From Spirochaetota bacterium (GTDB lineage Bacteria; Spirochaetota; Spirochaetia; Treponematales; Treponemataceae): 64,000 nucleotides of DNA. The notes below the pieces were generated by a model. That model made no database searches, had not been told where the DNA came from, and saw nothing but the letters and a program-made list of their open reading frames with translations. The position numbers and the translations under genes are program-made. Positions 7,701 through 16,355 of this stretch are shown piece after piece (position 1 is the first letter of the stretch; each line of letters starts with the position of its first letter). The stretch spans positions 1-64,000 of the forward strand of contig JAEEQG010000007.1 in NCBI GenBank assembly GCA_016285185.1. Reading direction: 5' to 3'.

Positions 7701-8232
7701 AAACGCTCATTGGCTATTGCGTTTTGTAGAAAAGTCTGATTCGGAAGATTTGCTAAAAGTTTACGGGGACAAAAATGCTCTCCCCTTTTTTAACAGCGAC
7801 AATTGCGACGGTGACAATTTTTATTATCATACAAAAGAGCTCATAGATAAGGCCATAGATTTTTGGCTTTATTCTTACCGCGAAAAGTGGTTTGTGCGCT
7901 GGGCTATTATTGATAAGGCAACCGGTAAGGCGATTGGTACCATCGAGTCATTCAAGCGGCTTTCTGAAGATGATTTTAATGAATCTGGCGTTCTGCGGCT
8001 CGATGTTGGAAGCTCTTATGAGAGGGCTGGGGTTCTTGAAGAAATCATGTCACTTATTGTTTCTCATATTTTTGAAATGTTTGACTGCAGGCAGGTGGTG
8101 ACTAAGATTCCTGTTTATGCAGTGGAACGAGCAGAAGCTGCCAAAGCTTTTGGTTTTGAAAAAACGAATTCACTTCTTGTTGCAAAAGATGGCGTCGCCT
8201 TTAACGGGTATTGGATTTTCAAGAAGAAATAA
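7666..8232 (+). CDS. GNAT-family acetyltransferase, RimJ/RimL-like
   Basis: 188 residues. Layout fits the RimJ/RimL type: an N-terminal substrate part (WLLRFVEKSDSEDLLKVY), the central beta hairpin (RWAIIDKATGKAIGTIESF) and a C-terminal section with AEAAKAFGFEKT. The acetyl-CoA loop is weak: after LRLDVGSSYERAGVLEEIM the usual R-x-x-G-x-G/A is only partly present, so cofactor binding may differ. A purine-rich GGTGAAAA precedes the ATG. It lies between the Nudix and TrmO-like genes. Confidence 0.75.
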   Translation: MKNIYEECPTFENAHWLLRFVEKSDSEDLLKVYGDKNALPFFNSDNCDGDNFYYHTKELIDKAIDFWLYSYREKWFVRWAIIDKATGKAIGTIESFKRLSEDDFNESGVLRLDVGSSYERAGVLEEIMSLIVSHIFEMFDCRQVVTKIPVYAVERAEAAKAFGFEKTNSLLVAKDGVAFNGYWIFKKK

Positions 8233-8284
8233 ATGATTCTCAGCGTTTCCCGACGGACAGTGTAGATATTGGAGTTTACAAGAC

Positions 8285-8752
8285 ATGTCAGCACATATGA
8301 ATGAAATAACGATGAAGCCCATAGGACGGGTTAAGAATGAGGTCTCGGAAAAGAAGGATGTTTCCTGGGGCAAAGATATATCTTATATTGAACTAGAGAA
8401 AGAATATCATTCAGGATTAAAAGGGCTTGAGGATTTTTCGCATGCAATTATCCTCTTTTATCTGGATAAGGCTGAATATATAAGAGAAAAGCATCTGCAA
8501 AGACATCCTCAAAACAGGCAGGATATGCCTCTTGTCGGTATTTTCTCGCAAAGGGGAAAGGACCGTCCAAATAGGATAGGACTGACATCGGTTGAGATTA
8601 TTGCAGTCAGTGAAAGCGTACTTACTGTTAAAGGTCTTGATGCTGTCAGTGGTACTCCGGTACTTGACATTAAGCCTTATTACCCGGTCTATGACAAAAA
8701 AGATGCAAAAACTCCTGAATGGGTTGACAGATTAATGGAGAGGTATTTTTGA
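8285..8752 (+). CDS. TsaA/TrmO-like SAM-dependent RNA methyltransferase
   Basis: 155 residues. Hallmarks of the TsaA fold are GIFSQRGKDRPNRIGLTSVE (family R-x-P-N-x-IGL) and GLDAVSGTPVLDIKPYYP (LDGTPVLDIKPY in the family). Characterised TrmO enzymes N-methylate t6A37 in tRNA-Thr using SAM; many small clostridial homologues are uncharacterised. The N-terminal MKPIGRVKNEV is also typical. The start used here has GGAG about 10 bases upstream; an ATG four codons later is possible. It runs 9 bases ahead of the RibD-like gene, probably one transcript. Confidence 0.82.
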   Translation: MSAHMNEITMKPIGRVKNEVSEKKDVSWGKDISYIELEKEYHSGLKGLEDFSHAIILFYLDKAEYIREKHLQRHPQNRQDMPLVGIFSQRGKDRPNRIGLTSVEIIAVSESVLTVKGLDAVSGTPVLDIKPYYPVYDKKDAKTPEWVDRLMERYF

Positions 8753-8761
8753 GGGAGCATT

Positions 8762-9442
8762 ATGGATAGACCGATAACAACTTTATTTATGATTATGTCT
8801 TTGGATGGAAAGATTAGTACTGGAGCATCAGATGATTTAGATGTAGACAGAGATTTTCAAAAGATAGCGGGGTTAAAAGAAGGACTGCATCAGTATTATG
8901 AAATAGAGCAGACAACGGATTTGTGGTCTTTTAATACCGGACGTGTTCAGAAAAAGATGGGAGTTAATGAAATGCTGCTCACGGAAAAAACTCCTGTCTC
9001 TTTTGTGCTGTTGGACAATACCCATTTGACAGAACACGGCATCAGATATTTTTGTGCCAAATCGAATGAATTTGTTCTTATTACCTCGAATAAGAATCAT
9101 CCTGCTTATAAAGTCAGTGAAAGCAATCTCCATATTATTTTTCAGGAAGAGCTTTCTCTTAAGGATGCACTGCGTGAATTAAAAAAATCATATGGATGTG
9201 AAAGATTAACGGTACAAAGCGGCGGGACTGTGAACGGATTGTTCCTGCGTGAAAAACTGTTTGATTATGTTGATGTGGTTGTGGCACCGGTTTTGGTAGG
9301 TGGAAAAGATACATCTACCTTAATTGACGGCAGTTCAATAACGAATGTGGATGATTTGGAAAAGCTTGGTGTTCTACAACTGGAGAAATGTGAAACACTT
9401 GAAAACTCATATATAAGACTCAGATACAAAGTGATTTCGTAG
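8762..9442 (+). CDS. RibD C-terminal-domain (dihydrofolate-reductase-like) reductase
   Basis: 226 residues. N-terminal MIMSLDGKIST and the late VQSGGTVNGLFLREKLFDYVD are characteristic of the RibD_C/DHFR-like fold that binds NADPH. The deaminase half of bifunctional RibD is absent, and no riboflavin genes are nearby, so this is more likely a stand-alone pyrimidine- or pterin-type reductase than part of a riboflavin operon. GAGGGAG precedes the ATG. Last gene of the plus-strand patch; a hairpin terminator follows 13 bases after the stop. Confidence 0.82.
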   Translation: MDRPITTLFMIMSLDGKISTGASDDLDVDRDFQKIAGLKEGLHQYYEIEQTTDLWSFNTGRVQKKMGVNEMLLTEKTPVSFVLLDNTHLTEHGIRYFCAKSNEFVLITSNKNHPAYKVSESNLHIIFQEELSLKDALRELKKSYGCERLTVQSGGTVNGLFLREKLFDYVDVVVAPVLVGGKDTSTLIDGSSITNVDDLEKLGVLQLEKCETLENSYIRLRYKVIS

Positions 9443-9455
9443 AAAAAGAAAACAG

Positions 9456-9498
9456 ATGCTGTGAGTATAAACATACATCACAGCATACTTGTTTTTTT
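9456..9498. terminator. Bidirectional rho-independent terminator
   Basis: Perfect 9-base arms ATGCTGTGA / TCACAGCAT with a 13-base loop, followed by TTTTTTT on the plus strand and, read the other way, by a TTTTCTTTTTCT run. It lies between the convergent RibD-like gene and the small membrane protein gene. Confidence 0.8.
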
Positions 9499-9913
9499 AC
9501 TTATTCGTTACGGCTCCAATTAGTCCTACAATCCAACCGGCAATAATCATGTAAAGACCGACTGCCATATATTTGAGTGAGAATTTTCCGATAGCCTTTG
9601 TAATACTATTGTCATTAAATTTGACGAAGAAAATCAATCCACCGACAATACTTACGATAATGCAGATAAGTCTGAGCATATTTGTAGATTTTCCTGCATT
9701 TACAAAGCATAAAACAGCACCAATTGCAGCGCCGAAAAAAATCAACAGAGCCGCAATAGAACTCCAGCCAAAGTTTTTGTCAAAATGAATAAAATTCCAT
9801 CCGTTTGCGGATATCTTTAATATTTTTCCGCTGAAGAGAGGAAGACAAAAACCAATTGCTACCAGAAGCACGCCGATTAAATAGATGAGAGGCAGACTAT
9901 TCTTTTTACCCAT
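9497..9913 (-). CDS. Four-span membrane protein, function unknown
   Basis: 138 residues, not recognised. Four hydrophobic stretches at about 8-28 (IYLIGVLLVAIGFCLPLF), 50-72 (SIAALLIFFGAAIGAVLCFV), 80-98 (LICIIVSIVGGLIFFV) and 115-135 (YMAVGLYMIIAGWIVGLIGA). The N-terminus is basic (MGKKN). The 5' leader carries a short hairpin (ACCGC / GCGGT at 9928-9944) directly ahead of AAGGAG. It has its own promoter downstream of the chemosensory operon. Confidence 0.6.
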   Translation of the reverse strand: MGKKNSLPLIYLIGVLLVAIGFCLPLFSGKILKISANGWNFIHFDKNFGWSSIAALLIFFGAAIGAVLCFVNAGKSTNMLRLICIIVSIVGGLIFFVKFNDNSITKAIGKFSLKYMAVGLYMIIAGWIVGLIGAVTNK

Positions 9914-9950
9914 AAGAAATACTCCTTACCGCTTTTTATGCGGTTCTGTA

Positions 9951-9959
9951 ATTATAACA
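9951..9959 (-). promoter_or_regulatory. Extended -10 promoter element of the small membrane protein gene
   Basis: Reverse strand TGTTATAAT, a perfect extended -10, with TTGTTT 16 bases further upstream as a partial -35. The same 9-mer recurs upstream of the receptor operon and adenosine deaminase. Confidence 0.5.
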
Positions 9960-9999
9960 CACTATTCTGAAAAAACAACATTTTGGTGGATGACCAACA

Positions 10000-11523
10000 T
10001 TACAGCATACTTGCAATTTCCTTAACGTTTTCAGATGCGTTGGAAATATTAGTTGTGCTCTGCGAAAAGCTTTCGATACCCTGCGCAATCTGCTGCAAAG
10101 TGATAAAAATCTGTTCGCTTGCGCTTGTAAGCTGGTTTACGTTATCCAAAATTTCGTGTGAACTTGAGGCCGTTGCTTTTGACGATTCCATAATGCTTTC
10201 AAAACCGCTTTCAAGAGAACGTGCGCTTTCGCAGCCGGAATCAATCTGTGCTGTGCCTTTTTCGCTGTCCAAAATAAGGGCATCGGAAGCTTTTTGGATT
10301 TCCGTAATTATCTCACGGATTTCCTTGATGCTATCTATGATGTTGTCTGAAAGTCGGCGGACTTCTGTCGCAACAATGTGGAAATTCTTTCCTGCTTCAC
10401 CTGCACTTGAAGCTTCGAGCTCCGCATTGAATGCAATGATTTTAGTTTGGTCTGCAACATTGTTAATGATGCTTACGATATCCCAAATGCCTTTGATTTT
10501 GTTGCTCAATTCTTTTATTCCATCTATCGTAAGAACGTTTGTGTTCTTGATGTTCAAAAGTTCCTGCACATTGTTCTGTAAAGCTTCGCTGCCCGAAACT
10601 ACAGCGTCACGCGACTTTTCTGCAAGACTTGTAACCTGCTTGATTTTTTCGCCAATGTTGTTTGCAAGCTCGGTAGAGTCGTGCATAGTGGCAACAATTT
10701 CTTTTACGGCTGCAGTCTGATTCTGGCTGTTTTCCGCATTCTGCTTTGTTGCGTCGGCAAGATTCTGTGTTTCTGCCAGCAGATTTTTGCTTATATTTTT
10801 TTCGTTTTTCTGAATTGTCTTAGTGATTACCTTGAAAACAATGAAAAACTCAACAAGGCTTGTTACCCAGCCAATCAAACAATAAATGAGAAATGTATTA
10901 TAACCGTCTGTTCTGGAATTAAGAATAATGCCGTAAGGAACGGTCATCATGTTTATTATGGATGCATCAACAGAAGCCCACATAGCCACATTCTGTACAC
11001 TTGAAAGGTTTTCGCTGAGCTTCATGCCAATCTGCCGCATTTGACCAGCCATGTATATTCTCTTTACTAAAACATAGTTAACGGTATAACACATAAAGCC
11101 TGTGGCAACAGACTGCATTTCAATCAAAGTAAATGTTATCGGGTTGAACGGTGCAAGCCCTTTTGCAGAAGAAATAATTGCAGTAGACCCTGCTCCTATA
11201 AGAAATCCGACAGCGTTTGCAACTATGATTATGATATCATAATTACGGTAAGCTTTTGTACAATAATCAAAATCACTTTGAGTAAGTGCATCAGGATTTG
11301 CTTTCCCTTTTGCTATGATTTTGTCAAACTCTGTTAAGAGCGGCCACTGAAAGAGGGAACAGATTACAATAAGACCAAGAGTAATAAAGAATGTGGGAGC
11401 AAAGCCCAAAATTATTTCTGCAGGTTTTTCATAAATAAAACCATAGTGAAATATTCTGAGAAATATAACTCCTGCATAGGTTGTAGCTATAATGGTGACT
11501 AAATATCGTTTGAAAGTTTTCAT
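10000..11523 (-). CDS. Methyl-accepting chemotaxis protein with six-span membrane sensor
   Basis: 507 residues. Residues 1-250 contain about six hydrophobic spans (e.g. IILGFAPTFFITLGLIVIC, IIIIVANAVGFLIGAG, FLIYCLIGWVTSLVEFFIV) rather than a periplasmic Cache domain; no HAMP is visible. From about 255 on is a receptor signalling coiled coil whose tip reads VADQTKIIAFNAELEASSAGE, a variant of the standard QTNLLALNAAIEAARAGE. It should dock to CheA/CheW and report membrane-borne or small hydrophobic signals. Last gene of the chemosensory operon, 12 bases after the cyclase, with GGAGG before the ATG. Confidence 0.88.
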   Translation of the reverse strand: MKTFKRYLVTIIATTYAGVIFLRIFHYGFIYEKPAEIILGFAPTFFITLGLIVICSLFQWPLLTEFDKIIAKGKANPDALTQSDFDYCTKAYRNYDIIIIVANAVGFLIGAGSTAIISSAKGLAPFNPITFTLIEMQSVATGFMCYTVNYVLVKRIYMAGQMRQIGMKLSENLSSVQNVAMWASVDASIINMMTVPYGIILNSRTDGYNTFLIYCLIGWVTSLVEFFIVFKVITKTIQKNEKNISKNLLAETQNLADATKQNAENSQNQTAAVKEIVATMHDSTELANNIGEKIKQVTSLAEKSRDAVVSGSEALQNNVQELLNIKNTNVLTIDGIKELSNKIKGIWDIVSIINNVADQTKIIAFNAELEASSAGEAGKNFHIVATEVRRLSDNIIDSIKEIREIITEIQKASDALILDSEKGTAQIDSGCESARSLESGFESIMESSKATASSSHEILDNVNQLTSASEQIFITLQQIAQGIESFSQSTTNISNASENVKEIASML

Positions 11524-11535
11524 GCAGCCTCCAAT

Positions 11536-13383
11536 TTACTTTGTTGTAAATGCAATTGCGCCGTCCCAGTTTTCCGGCGGATTCTCGATGAACTCCTCAC
11601 AGCGCGAAAGCATAAGCTTTGCGGCTTTATCGCCTTCCGCCGCAGCAAGTGCTTTTGTAAAATAGTCACGGGCAAGATTCCAGATTCCCTGTTTGTACAA
11701 ATCCATACCTTTTATGTACGCATCTTTGTATTCGGGCGGGAATTCATCTTCACTGCGGTCAACGGCATAAATCGGTACGGCGTTTTTCTTGCCTTTTACG
11801 CGGACATCGTCAAGATGTCTGAAGTAGAACGAATCTTCGCCTGCATCTTCGCGAACGCTGTCGCTTACAAGAATTTGTGTGCCGTATGTTTTTGTTAGTC
11901 CTTCAAGGCGACTCGCAAGGTTTACGCTGTCGCCGATTACAGAATAGTCGGTTTTGTCCTTTGAGCCTATTGAGCCTACGATTACATCTCCGTAATGTAT
12001 GCCGATTCCAATGTTGAATTCCATTCCGTCCGGCATAACAAGGTCGCCGATTTCAACATTCGGTAGCATAGCGCGCATCTCAAATGCGGCGGCAACAGCG
12101 CGCCGGCAGTTATCCTTATAGCTTACAGGCGTACCGAATTCAGCCATAATTGCGTCGCCGATAAACTTGTCAATTGTGCCGCCATACTTTTTGATAATAT
12201 CAACCATCATGGAAAAGTAGCGGTTGAGGAAAGCAACAAGTACATCAGGCTTGTTCTTTTCACTGATGTTTGTAAATGAGCGGATGTCGCTGAAAAGAAT
12301 TGCAACCGAGCGTGTTTCACCTACGGCAACTTTTTCATCCGTGTCATCAACCTGCATAACAAGGCTGTCTATAATCTGCTCTGGAACAAACCTTCCGAAT
12401 GCACGGCGGATACGTTTTTCAAAGAACATCTTCTTTTTGACTATAAGTGCTTTTTCAAAGACCGCACCGGCGTTCTTTACACAGAACGAAAAGAAATCCT
12501 GCTTTTCACTCGTGATGTTGCCTTCACTTACAATATGAACTGTTCCAAAATAATTACTTTCGTCGCTTGATTTAAGGCTTTCGTTTCCGTAGCTTGAAAG
12601 CTGTACTTTTGTACTGTAAAAGCGGTTGAGTTCCGGTTTTGCTTCCAGCTTTTTAGGAACAATTTTTGTGGTATTGTAATCAGGCTGGTTCTTTTCAAAA
12701 TCGGCGGCACATACGTTGAGAAAATCCGTAATTTCCTTTTCGCCTATGTTTTCTGAACAAACATAATAGCTGTGTGGTCCGTCATTCTCAATCATATAAA
12801 GAGCTGCGAGCGGTACTTCGCATACTTCGGCTACAAGCAGCAAAAATATCCGCACCATTTCTTCAATGTTTTCGATGTTGTCTACCAGACAGATGATTTT
12901 TGAGAACATCGCATTTTTATACGAATCACCGTACAAAAGTGCCGCTGTATTCATAAACAAAAAGGAATCATCAAACGTCTTTTTTGCCTGCGAAACAGCG
13001 GATTTATCGATTTTAGGTGCAGAAAGGGATGCAAGTTCATCAAGGTTTATAACGAGCGTTTTTGGATCAAGCCGGACAAATGAATTAACGCCGCATTCCA
13101 TCGCAAATGTTTCGTCAAGCGATGCAGGAACGTTTGCGTACATTCCGATTGTCAGTTCTTTAAAGCAGTTTATTGAGCGTATGATACGTACAATTTCAAA
13201 GCTGTGCGGTTCCTGAATATCGGAATTCAGAAGGAACAGGTCGGGTTGAAATTCAAACAGTTTGTAGAAGGCTTCTTTTCCGTTTGTTACAAACTGAACC
13301 GTGTAGTCGTCGTTGTCCAGCGTTGTTGTGAAAAGCTTTTGTAATGTAACGGAAGTTTCAAGTATAAGAATTTTCTTACTCAT
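11536..13383 (-). CDS. Class III adenylate cyclase with N-terminal pseudo-receiver
   Basis: 615 residues. About 1-115 is a receiver-like domain in which the acidic pair reads ETS and the phospho-acceptor position reads PDLFLLN, so Asp is replaced by Asn. About 150-340 looks like a GAF-type or divergent sensory region. About 360-555 is the catalytic domain: ILFSDIRSFTNIS and IGDAIMAEF supply the metal-binding aspartates, DKFIGD the base-contact lysine, and IGDSVNLASRLEGL the Asn/Arg pair. The C-terminus (YIKGMDLYKQGIWNLARDYF) resembles a TPR. It should make cAMP. It lies 10 bases after cheA, with TAGGAG before the ATG, so it is a likely output of the Che system. Confidence 0.92.
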   Translation of the reverse strand: MSKKILILETSVTLQKLFTTTLDNDDYTVQFVTNGKEAFYKLFEFQPDLFLLNSDIQEPHSFEIVRIIRSINCFKELTIGMYANVPASLDETFAMECGVNSFVRLDPKTLVINLDELASLSAPKIDKSAVSQAKKTFDDSFLFMNTAALLYGDSYKNAMFSKIICLVDNIENIEEMVRIFLLLVAEVCEVPLAALYMIENDGPHSYYVCSENIGEKEITDFLNVCAADFEKNQPDYNTTKIVPKKLEAKPELNRFYSTKVQLSSYGNESLKSSDESNYFGTVHIVSEGNITSEKQDFFSFCVKNAGAVFEKALIVKKKMFFEKRIRRAFGRFVPEQIIDSLVMQVDDTDEKVAVGETRSVAILFSDIRSFTNISEKNKPDVLVAFLNRYFSMMVDIIKKYGGTIDKFIGDAIMAEFGTPVSYKDNCRRAVAAAFEMRAMLPNVEIGDLVMPDGMEFNIGIGIHYGDVIVGSIGSKDKTDYSVIGDSVNLASRLEGLTKTYGTQILVSDSVREDAGEDSFYFRHLDDVRVKGKKNAVPIYAVDRSEDEFPPEYKDAYIKGMDLYKQGIWNLARDYFTKALAAAEGDKAAKLMLSRCEEFIENPPENWDGAIAFTTK

Positions 13384-13393
13384 TCGTCTGCTC

Positions 13394-15493
13394 CTATTCT
13401 CCCAAGAGTTCCTTGATTGTGGTAATCAGATTTCCACGCTTGAAATCTCCTTTTTGAATGATTGCGCTGGCACGCAGCTGTTCAAATTCCTTAACGGCCT
13501 TAGCACTCTGATCGCCCATAACAATAACAACCGGTGAATCTTTGTACTGTTCCATACGGCGCAGGTTATCAAGGAGAACAAGTCCCGTCATGCGCGGCAT
13601 ATCCCTGTCGGAGAGAATAAGGTCGTACTGCTTTGTTTTTGCTTTTTCAAGGGCATCAAGTCCATCAAAGGCGGTATCTACAACAAAGCCTGCACTTTCG
13701 AGAATGGATTTTTCAATCTGCCGTGTTGTGTCAGAATCATCAACAACAAGAATACGTACTGTGCGTTTTTTAGTTGCCGCTTCGTACTTTTTAATGTCGT
13801 ATCCGCGTAACGACTTGAATTTTTTGAGTATGTCGGGAACATGCAGAATCGGTACTATGTCATAATGCTCGTCGAATACAATTCCCTGAAGAATCGAAAA
13901 GTTACGGAACGCTTTGGGAAGCGGTTTTACAACGAGAGACACATATTGCTGCACCTGTTCCACGATGATTCCAATCCGCTGTTCCATATATTCGGCAATA
14001 AGGATTGAATCCGCGTCCTGTGCAACAAAACCTTTCTGCTCGTCAAAAAGTGAGGAAAGCGAAAAGCATGGAATAAGCTGGCTTTCGAGCTTGATGTAGC
14101 TTTGGTTTTGCAGTGTGATATATTCGCTTTTCTTTCGGTATATGATGTCAACGATGTGCTGTGACGGAATGAGGTACTTTTCTTTGTTAGAGCGGACAAA
14201 AAGTCCCTGCAACGTTGAAAGGGAAAGCGGAAAGTGAAGGATAAACGAAGTTCCCTTGCCGGGTGTACTTTCAACTTTGATTCTTCCCTTGATTTTTTCA
14301 ACGTTGGACCATACAACATCAAGTCCTACACCACGGCCTGAAAGTTCTGTAACTTCGTCTTTTGTTGAAAATCCCGAAAGGAACAAAAATTGCGTGAGTT
14401 CCCGATCGTTCATATTCTCAATTTCATCGGTACGTTCAGGATACTGCTTTGCCGCTTTTGTGCGGATTTTTTCGTAATCAATGCCGCGTCCGTCATCACT
14501 GACTTTAAGTTCTATGTATTTGGCTTCGCGTTCACAGGTAATGCTGATAGTTCCTTCTTCGGATTTTCCTGCCGCCTTGCGCTCTTTTGGGCTTTCAATA
14601 CCGTGGTCAATTGCGTTGCGTATCAGGTGCATAAGGATATCGCCCAATTCTTCAAGAATTACCTTGTCAATCGCAATGTCGGCTTCGGGAATGTTGCAGT
14701 GTACTTTCTTTTTAAGGTTCATTGCCTCAAACGCGATTGTGTTTTCCAGCGGCCTGAGCACAATGCTTATCGGGAGCATCCGCAGGTCAAAAACCTGTTC
14801 CTGTACGCTGAAAATCGAAGTTTCAAGCGCATAAATGTCATTTTCAAACTGCTTGCGGATTTTAGAAAGCTCGTGGTTATCTATCTTTTCTTCAAATTTC
14901 TGAAGCTCATCAAGCTGGTGCTTTAAATGGAACTCTCGCGTAATCATTGTGTCAAAGGCTGTAATAATCTCATTTACACGCGAAAGTTTTATGCGGATTG
15001 ACTGTATATCACTGACATTTTCCGCAAGTTCTTCTTCATCGTCCTCTTCAAGATTGCCGATTTTTGAACGGTTGATTTCTGTAATAAATGCGTCAATGTC
15101 TATAAGTTCGCCTGCCGCAAGTTTATCACAGTATTGCAGGTACAAATCAATATTTTCTTCGTCCGTCCCGTTCTTTACAATACGAGAAACACAATCAGAA
15201 ATTTTATCTGCTACGGCAAAAACAAGTCGTACGAGACGGTCGGAATTTTTTACCTGTCCGTCTTTAACGCTCTTGTAAATATCTTCAACCGCATGTGAAA
15301 GCTTTTCGATTGTCGCAAAGCCGAGCATACGTGAATTTCCCTTGATAGTATGCAAATTCCGCAAGAGCCGCGTCATCGTTTCACTGTCATTCTGACTTGA
15401 TTTTAACGTGATAATGTCTTTTTTTGAGGATTCCAGAAGTTCCTTAACCTCTGAAACATAACTTTCGGTGATATCGCTTGCGATTTTAGCCAT
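13394..15493 (-). CDS. cheA: Hybrid chemotaxis histidine kinase (Hpt-P3-P4-CheW-REC)
   Basis: 699 residues from MAKIASDITES. The longer ORF start is rejected because this ATG overlaps the cheR stop by 8 bases and follows a GGGGG stretch. Order: Hpt with LHTIKGNSRMLG (phospho-His about residue 48), a short acidic linker with no P2 domain, dimerisation helices, ATPase with IRNAIDHGIE (N box), SDDGRGID and SGRGVGLDVV, a CheW-like domain, and a C-terminal receiver with VVDDSD, LILSDRDMP (Asp acceptor) and QKGD (Lys). The fused receiver and missing P2 fit a system without a free CheY, as in alternative-cellular-function Che pathways. Confidence 0.95.
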   Translation of the reverse strand: MAKIASDITESYVSEVKELLESSKKDIITLKSSQNDSETMTRLLRNLHTIKGNSRMLGFATIEKLSHAVEDIYKSVKDGQVKNSDRLVRLVFAVADKISDCVSRIVKNGTDEENIDLYLQYCDKLAAGELIDIDAFITEINRSKIGNLEEDDEEELAENVSDIQSIRIKLSRVNEIITAFDTMITREFHLKHQLDELQKFEEKIDNHELSKIRKQFENDIYALETSIFSVQEQVFDLRMLPISIVLRPLENTIAFEAMNLKKKVHCNIPEADIAIDKVILEELGDILMHLIRNAIDHGIESPKERKAAGKSEEGTISITCEREAKYIELKVSDDGRGIDYEKIRTKAAKQYPERTDEIENMNDRELTQFLFLSGFSTKDEVTELSGRGVGLDVVWSNVEKIKGRIKVESTPGKGTSFILHFPLSLSTLQGLFVRSNKEKYLIPSQHIVDIIYRKKSEYITLQNQSYIKLESQLIPCFSLSSLFDEQKGFVAQDADSILIAEYMEQRIGIIVEQVQQYVSLVVKPLPKAFRNFSILQGIVFDEHYDIVPILHVPDILKKFKSLRGYDIKKYEAATKKRTVRILVVDDSDTTRQIEKSILESAGFVVDTAFDGLDALEKAKTKQYDLILSDRDMPRMTGLVLLDNLRRMEQYKDSPVVIVMGDQSAKAVKEFEQLRASAIIQKGDFKRGNLITTIKELLGE

Positions 15494-16355
15494 CGGCTTT
15501 ACCCCCTGTTTTTTTGTGAAAATAAAAAACGCTGCCGTCAAAGTTCTTTTCGAGCGATGGCGGAATTATAGTTGAATCTGTCTGTGCAATTTCGCTCATG
15601 GAAACAAAAAGCAGACCGTCTTCTGCAAGACATTTTTCGGCGAGTGTACGAAGAATGCGAGCGCGCAGTTCCTGACTGAAATAGATGAACACGTTGCGCA
15701 AAAAAATAATGTTCTGGTTTTTAGGTAAAAAAGCAGTACACTTCGGTGAATCAATTTCAGAAAGATTGAGCTGCATAGTCGTTATGCATGATTTAATTTC
15801 GTCATCAAACTCAATTTTACCGTCGTTCCGCTTGTACGGAACAATAAGGTTCTGGAATGAACTTCCGTCTACGGTTCTGAGTGATGTTCCTAAAAAAAGC
15901 CCTTGTCTGCAATGCTTGAGGACTTCGGAATTGATGTCGCTTGCGGTAACACATGGCTTTATGCCACATGATTTTGCAAGAATTGCCAGAGAGTACGCTT
16001 CTTCGCCATAGGAACATGCCGCACTCCATATTCTTATTTCAGAACCCTGTGATTTACTGCGCCATAGAGGAAGAATTTTGTCATGAAGAAGGGCAAACTG
16101 TTTTTCTTCTCGAAAAAAATATGTTTCATTAACTGTGCTTCCGTTTACAAAATCAGCAAAAACCGACGGGTTTGATATGAGCTGAAGTTTGTAATCCTGG
16201 ATGCCGATTTTCTTTTTTGCGACTTGGGTTTGAATGTAATTTCTTATACCGTCAAGATGGCTTGCGCGCGGAATAATTCCTGTACGTTCAGTTAATATGC
16301 TGATGAAAGAGTCAAATTCGTCCTGAGTAAGTTGTACAGTCGTATTTTGAATCAT
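15486..16355 (-). CDS. cheR: Chemoreceptor glutamate methyltransferase
   Basis: 289 residues, the usual CheR length. An N-terminal helical part leads into the SAM domain with NGSTVNETYFFREEKQF, IWSAACSYGEEAYSLAI (SAM-binding loop), TASDINSEVL and NIIFLRNVFIYFSQE. It methylates receptor glutamates in the cytoplasm for adaptation. The start overlaps the cheB stop (ATGA) and its stop overlaps the cheA start, so translation is probably coupled. No VWRF/NWETF-type pentapeptide tether is evident at the receptor C-termini in this window. Confidence 0.95.
   Translation of the reverse strand: MIQNTTVQLTQDEFDSFISILTERTGIIPRASHLDGIRNYIQTQVAKKKIGIQDYKLQLISNPSVFADFVNGSTVNETYFFREEKQFALLHDKILPLWRSKSQGSEIRIWSAACSYGEEAYSLAILAKSCGIKPCVTASDINSEVLKHCRQGLFLGTSLRTVDGSSFQNLIVPYKRNDGKIEFDDEIKSCITTMQLNLSEIDSPKCTAFLPKNQNIIFLRNVFIYFSQELRARILRTLAEKCLAEDGLLFVSMSEIAQTDSTIIPPSLEKNFDGSVFYFHKKTGGKADG

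Noticed and set aside
4096-9442. Integron cassette array, as found in Treponema denticola
   Set aside because: The small-gene patch suggested cassettes, but gaps between genes are mostly too short for attC sites, orientations are mixed, and no integrase or repeated attC-like palindrome is visible.
9970-9997. Terminator after the chemosensory operon
   Set aside because: A 5-base TTGGT/ACCAA stem with six T is present, but the T-run starts about 7 bases away from the stem, so the evidence is too weak.
13542-15278. Several plus-strand ORFs up to 178 aa
   Set aside because: They lie antisense within cheA, have no recognisable domains and show the Ser/Phe-rich composition expected of shadows.
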